In this document: positions 11,636-11,814 of the stretch, one piece after another
How positions within the stretch are numbered: the stretch's first letter is position 1
Layout of the letters: every line of letters starts with the position of its first letter
Assembly: GCA_947371865.1 (NCBI GenBank)
Contig: CANBRH010000031.1
Location: 1 to 11,814 of the forward strand
Length of the DNA: 11,814 nt
Source of the DNA: Actinomycetota bacterium
Lineage (GTDB): Bacteria; Actinomycetota; Actinomycetes; Nanopelagicales; Nanopelagicaceae
Reading direction: 5' to 3'
Program-made: the position numbers and the translations under genes
Notes under the pieces: generated by a model
What the model was told of the DNA's origin: nothing
Databases searched by the model: none
The model's input: the letters and a program-made list of their open reading frames with translations, nothing else

Positions 11636-11814
11636 GTGAAGCGAGCGTTCTCCATCATGATGACCGAAACTTTTTCGGCATATCTGTTGCTTCCCGTAGC
11701 CTTTCTTGCCATCGGAGTCGGCCATTTTCAAAGTGGAGATTTACTCAATTCCGAACGGAATGTTCTGGGCTTCCACACCAACATTTACAACTTCGTCATC
11801 GAATATCTTTTGGC
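11636..11814 (+). CDS. Membrane protein of unknown family, partial (3' end off window)
   Basis: GTG at 11636 follows GGGAGGAG with 4 nt spacing, and the frame is open to the right edge (59 full codons). The translation begins MKRAFSIMMTETFSAYLLLP, continues through a hydrophobic helix to about residue 29 (VAFLAIGVGHF), then a polar loop GDLLNSERNVLGFHTN, and enters IYNFVIEYLLA, which could begin a second helix. It looks like the N-terminus of an integral membrane protein. I do not recognise the family from this fragment. It is divergent from the secreted DUF3494 gene, so the two may share regulation. Confidence 0.7.
   Translation, partial: MKRAFSIMMTETFSAYLLLPVAFLAIGVGHFQSGDLLNSERNVLGFHTNIYNFVIEYLL

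Overview
The window looks like a stretch of a small, moderate-GC actinobacterial genome, plausibly a freshwater lineage of the Nanopelagicales (acI) kind. This is inference from protein style: an actinobacterial-type FMN-binding domain family, a DipZ-type CcdA/thioredoxin fusion, a DUF4242 protein, a short Cys-containing secreted N-terminal motif (CSPVGNKY...LICT), and several genes whose start codon sits 6-7 nt after a -10-like hexamer, as in leaderless actinobacterial mRNAs. No rRNA, tRNA, CRISPR array, insertion sequence or phage gene was seen.

Layout. 1-2493 (minus strand): a ferric-reductase-like membrane flavocytochrome is followed by two tandem FMN_bind proteins, the second cut by the left edge. 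Together they look like a flavin-based transmembrane electron-transfer module. 2494-2801 is mostly non-coding, then comes a tiny predicted single-pass membrane protein (2802-2972, plus), convergent with mutM (minus). mutM and dipZ are divergent across 87 bp, both apparently leaderless. dipZ (CcdA + thioredoxin + C-terminal beta domain) is followed by a promoter full of palindromes and a secreted M23-like protein with an altered zinc motif. Next is a DUF3494 ice-binding-like protein with a Thr/Pro stalk and an LPKTS sorting-like tail (6878-8200, plus), then a DUF4242 protein (8443-8724, plus). Convergent to these are a GT-C (PIG-V-like) mannosyltransferase (minus) and a second, larger DUF3494 protein without an anchor (minus). 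The window ends in the 5' end of an unrecognised membrane protein (plus).

Common theme. Six of the ten proteins are predicted to be exported or to work mainly on the outer face of the membrane: two FMN carriers, DipZ's thioredoxin domain, the M23-like protein and two DUF3494 proteins. With the flavocytochrome and the GT-C enzyme, the region reads as a cell-surface/redox neighbourhood. The best candidates for unusual biology are the reductase/FMN_bind module with non-consensus flavinylation sites, the M23-like protein with HxGxH instead of HxGxD, the anchored plus secreted pair of ice-binding-like proteins, and the leaderless promoters.
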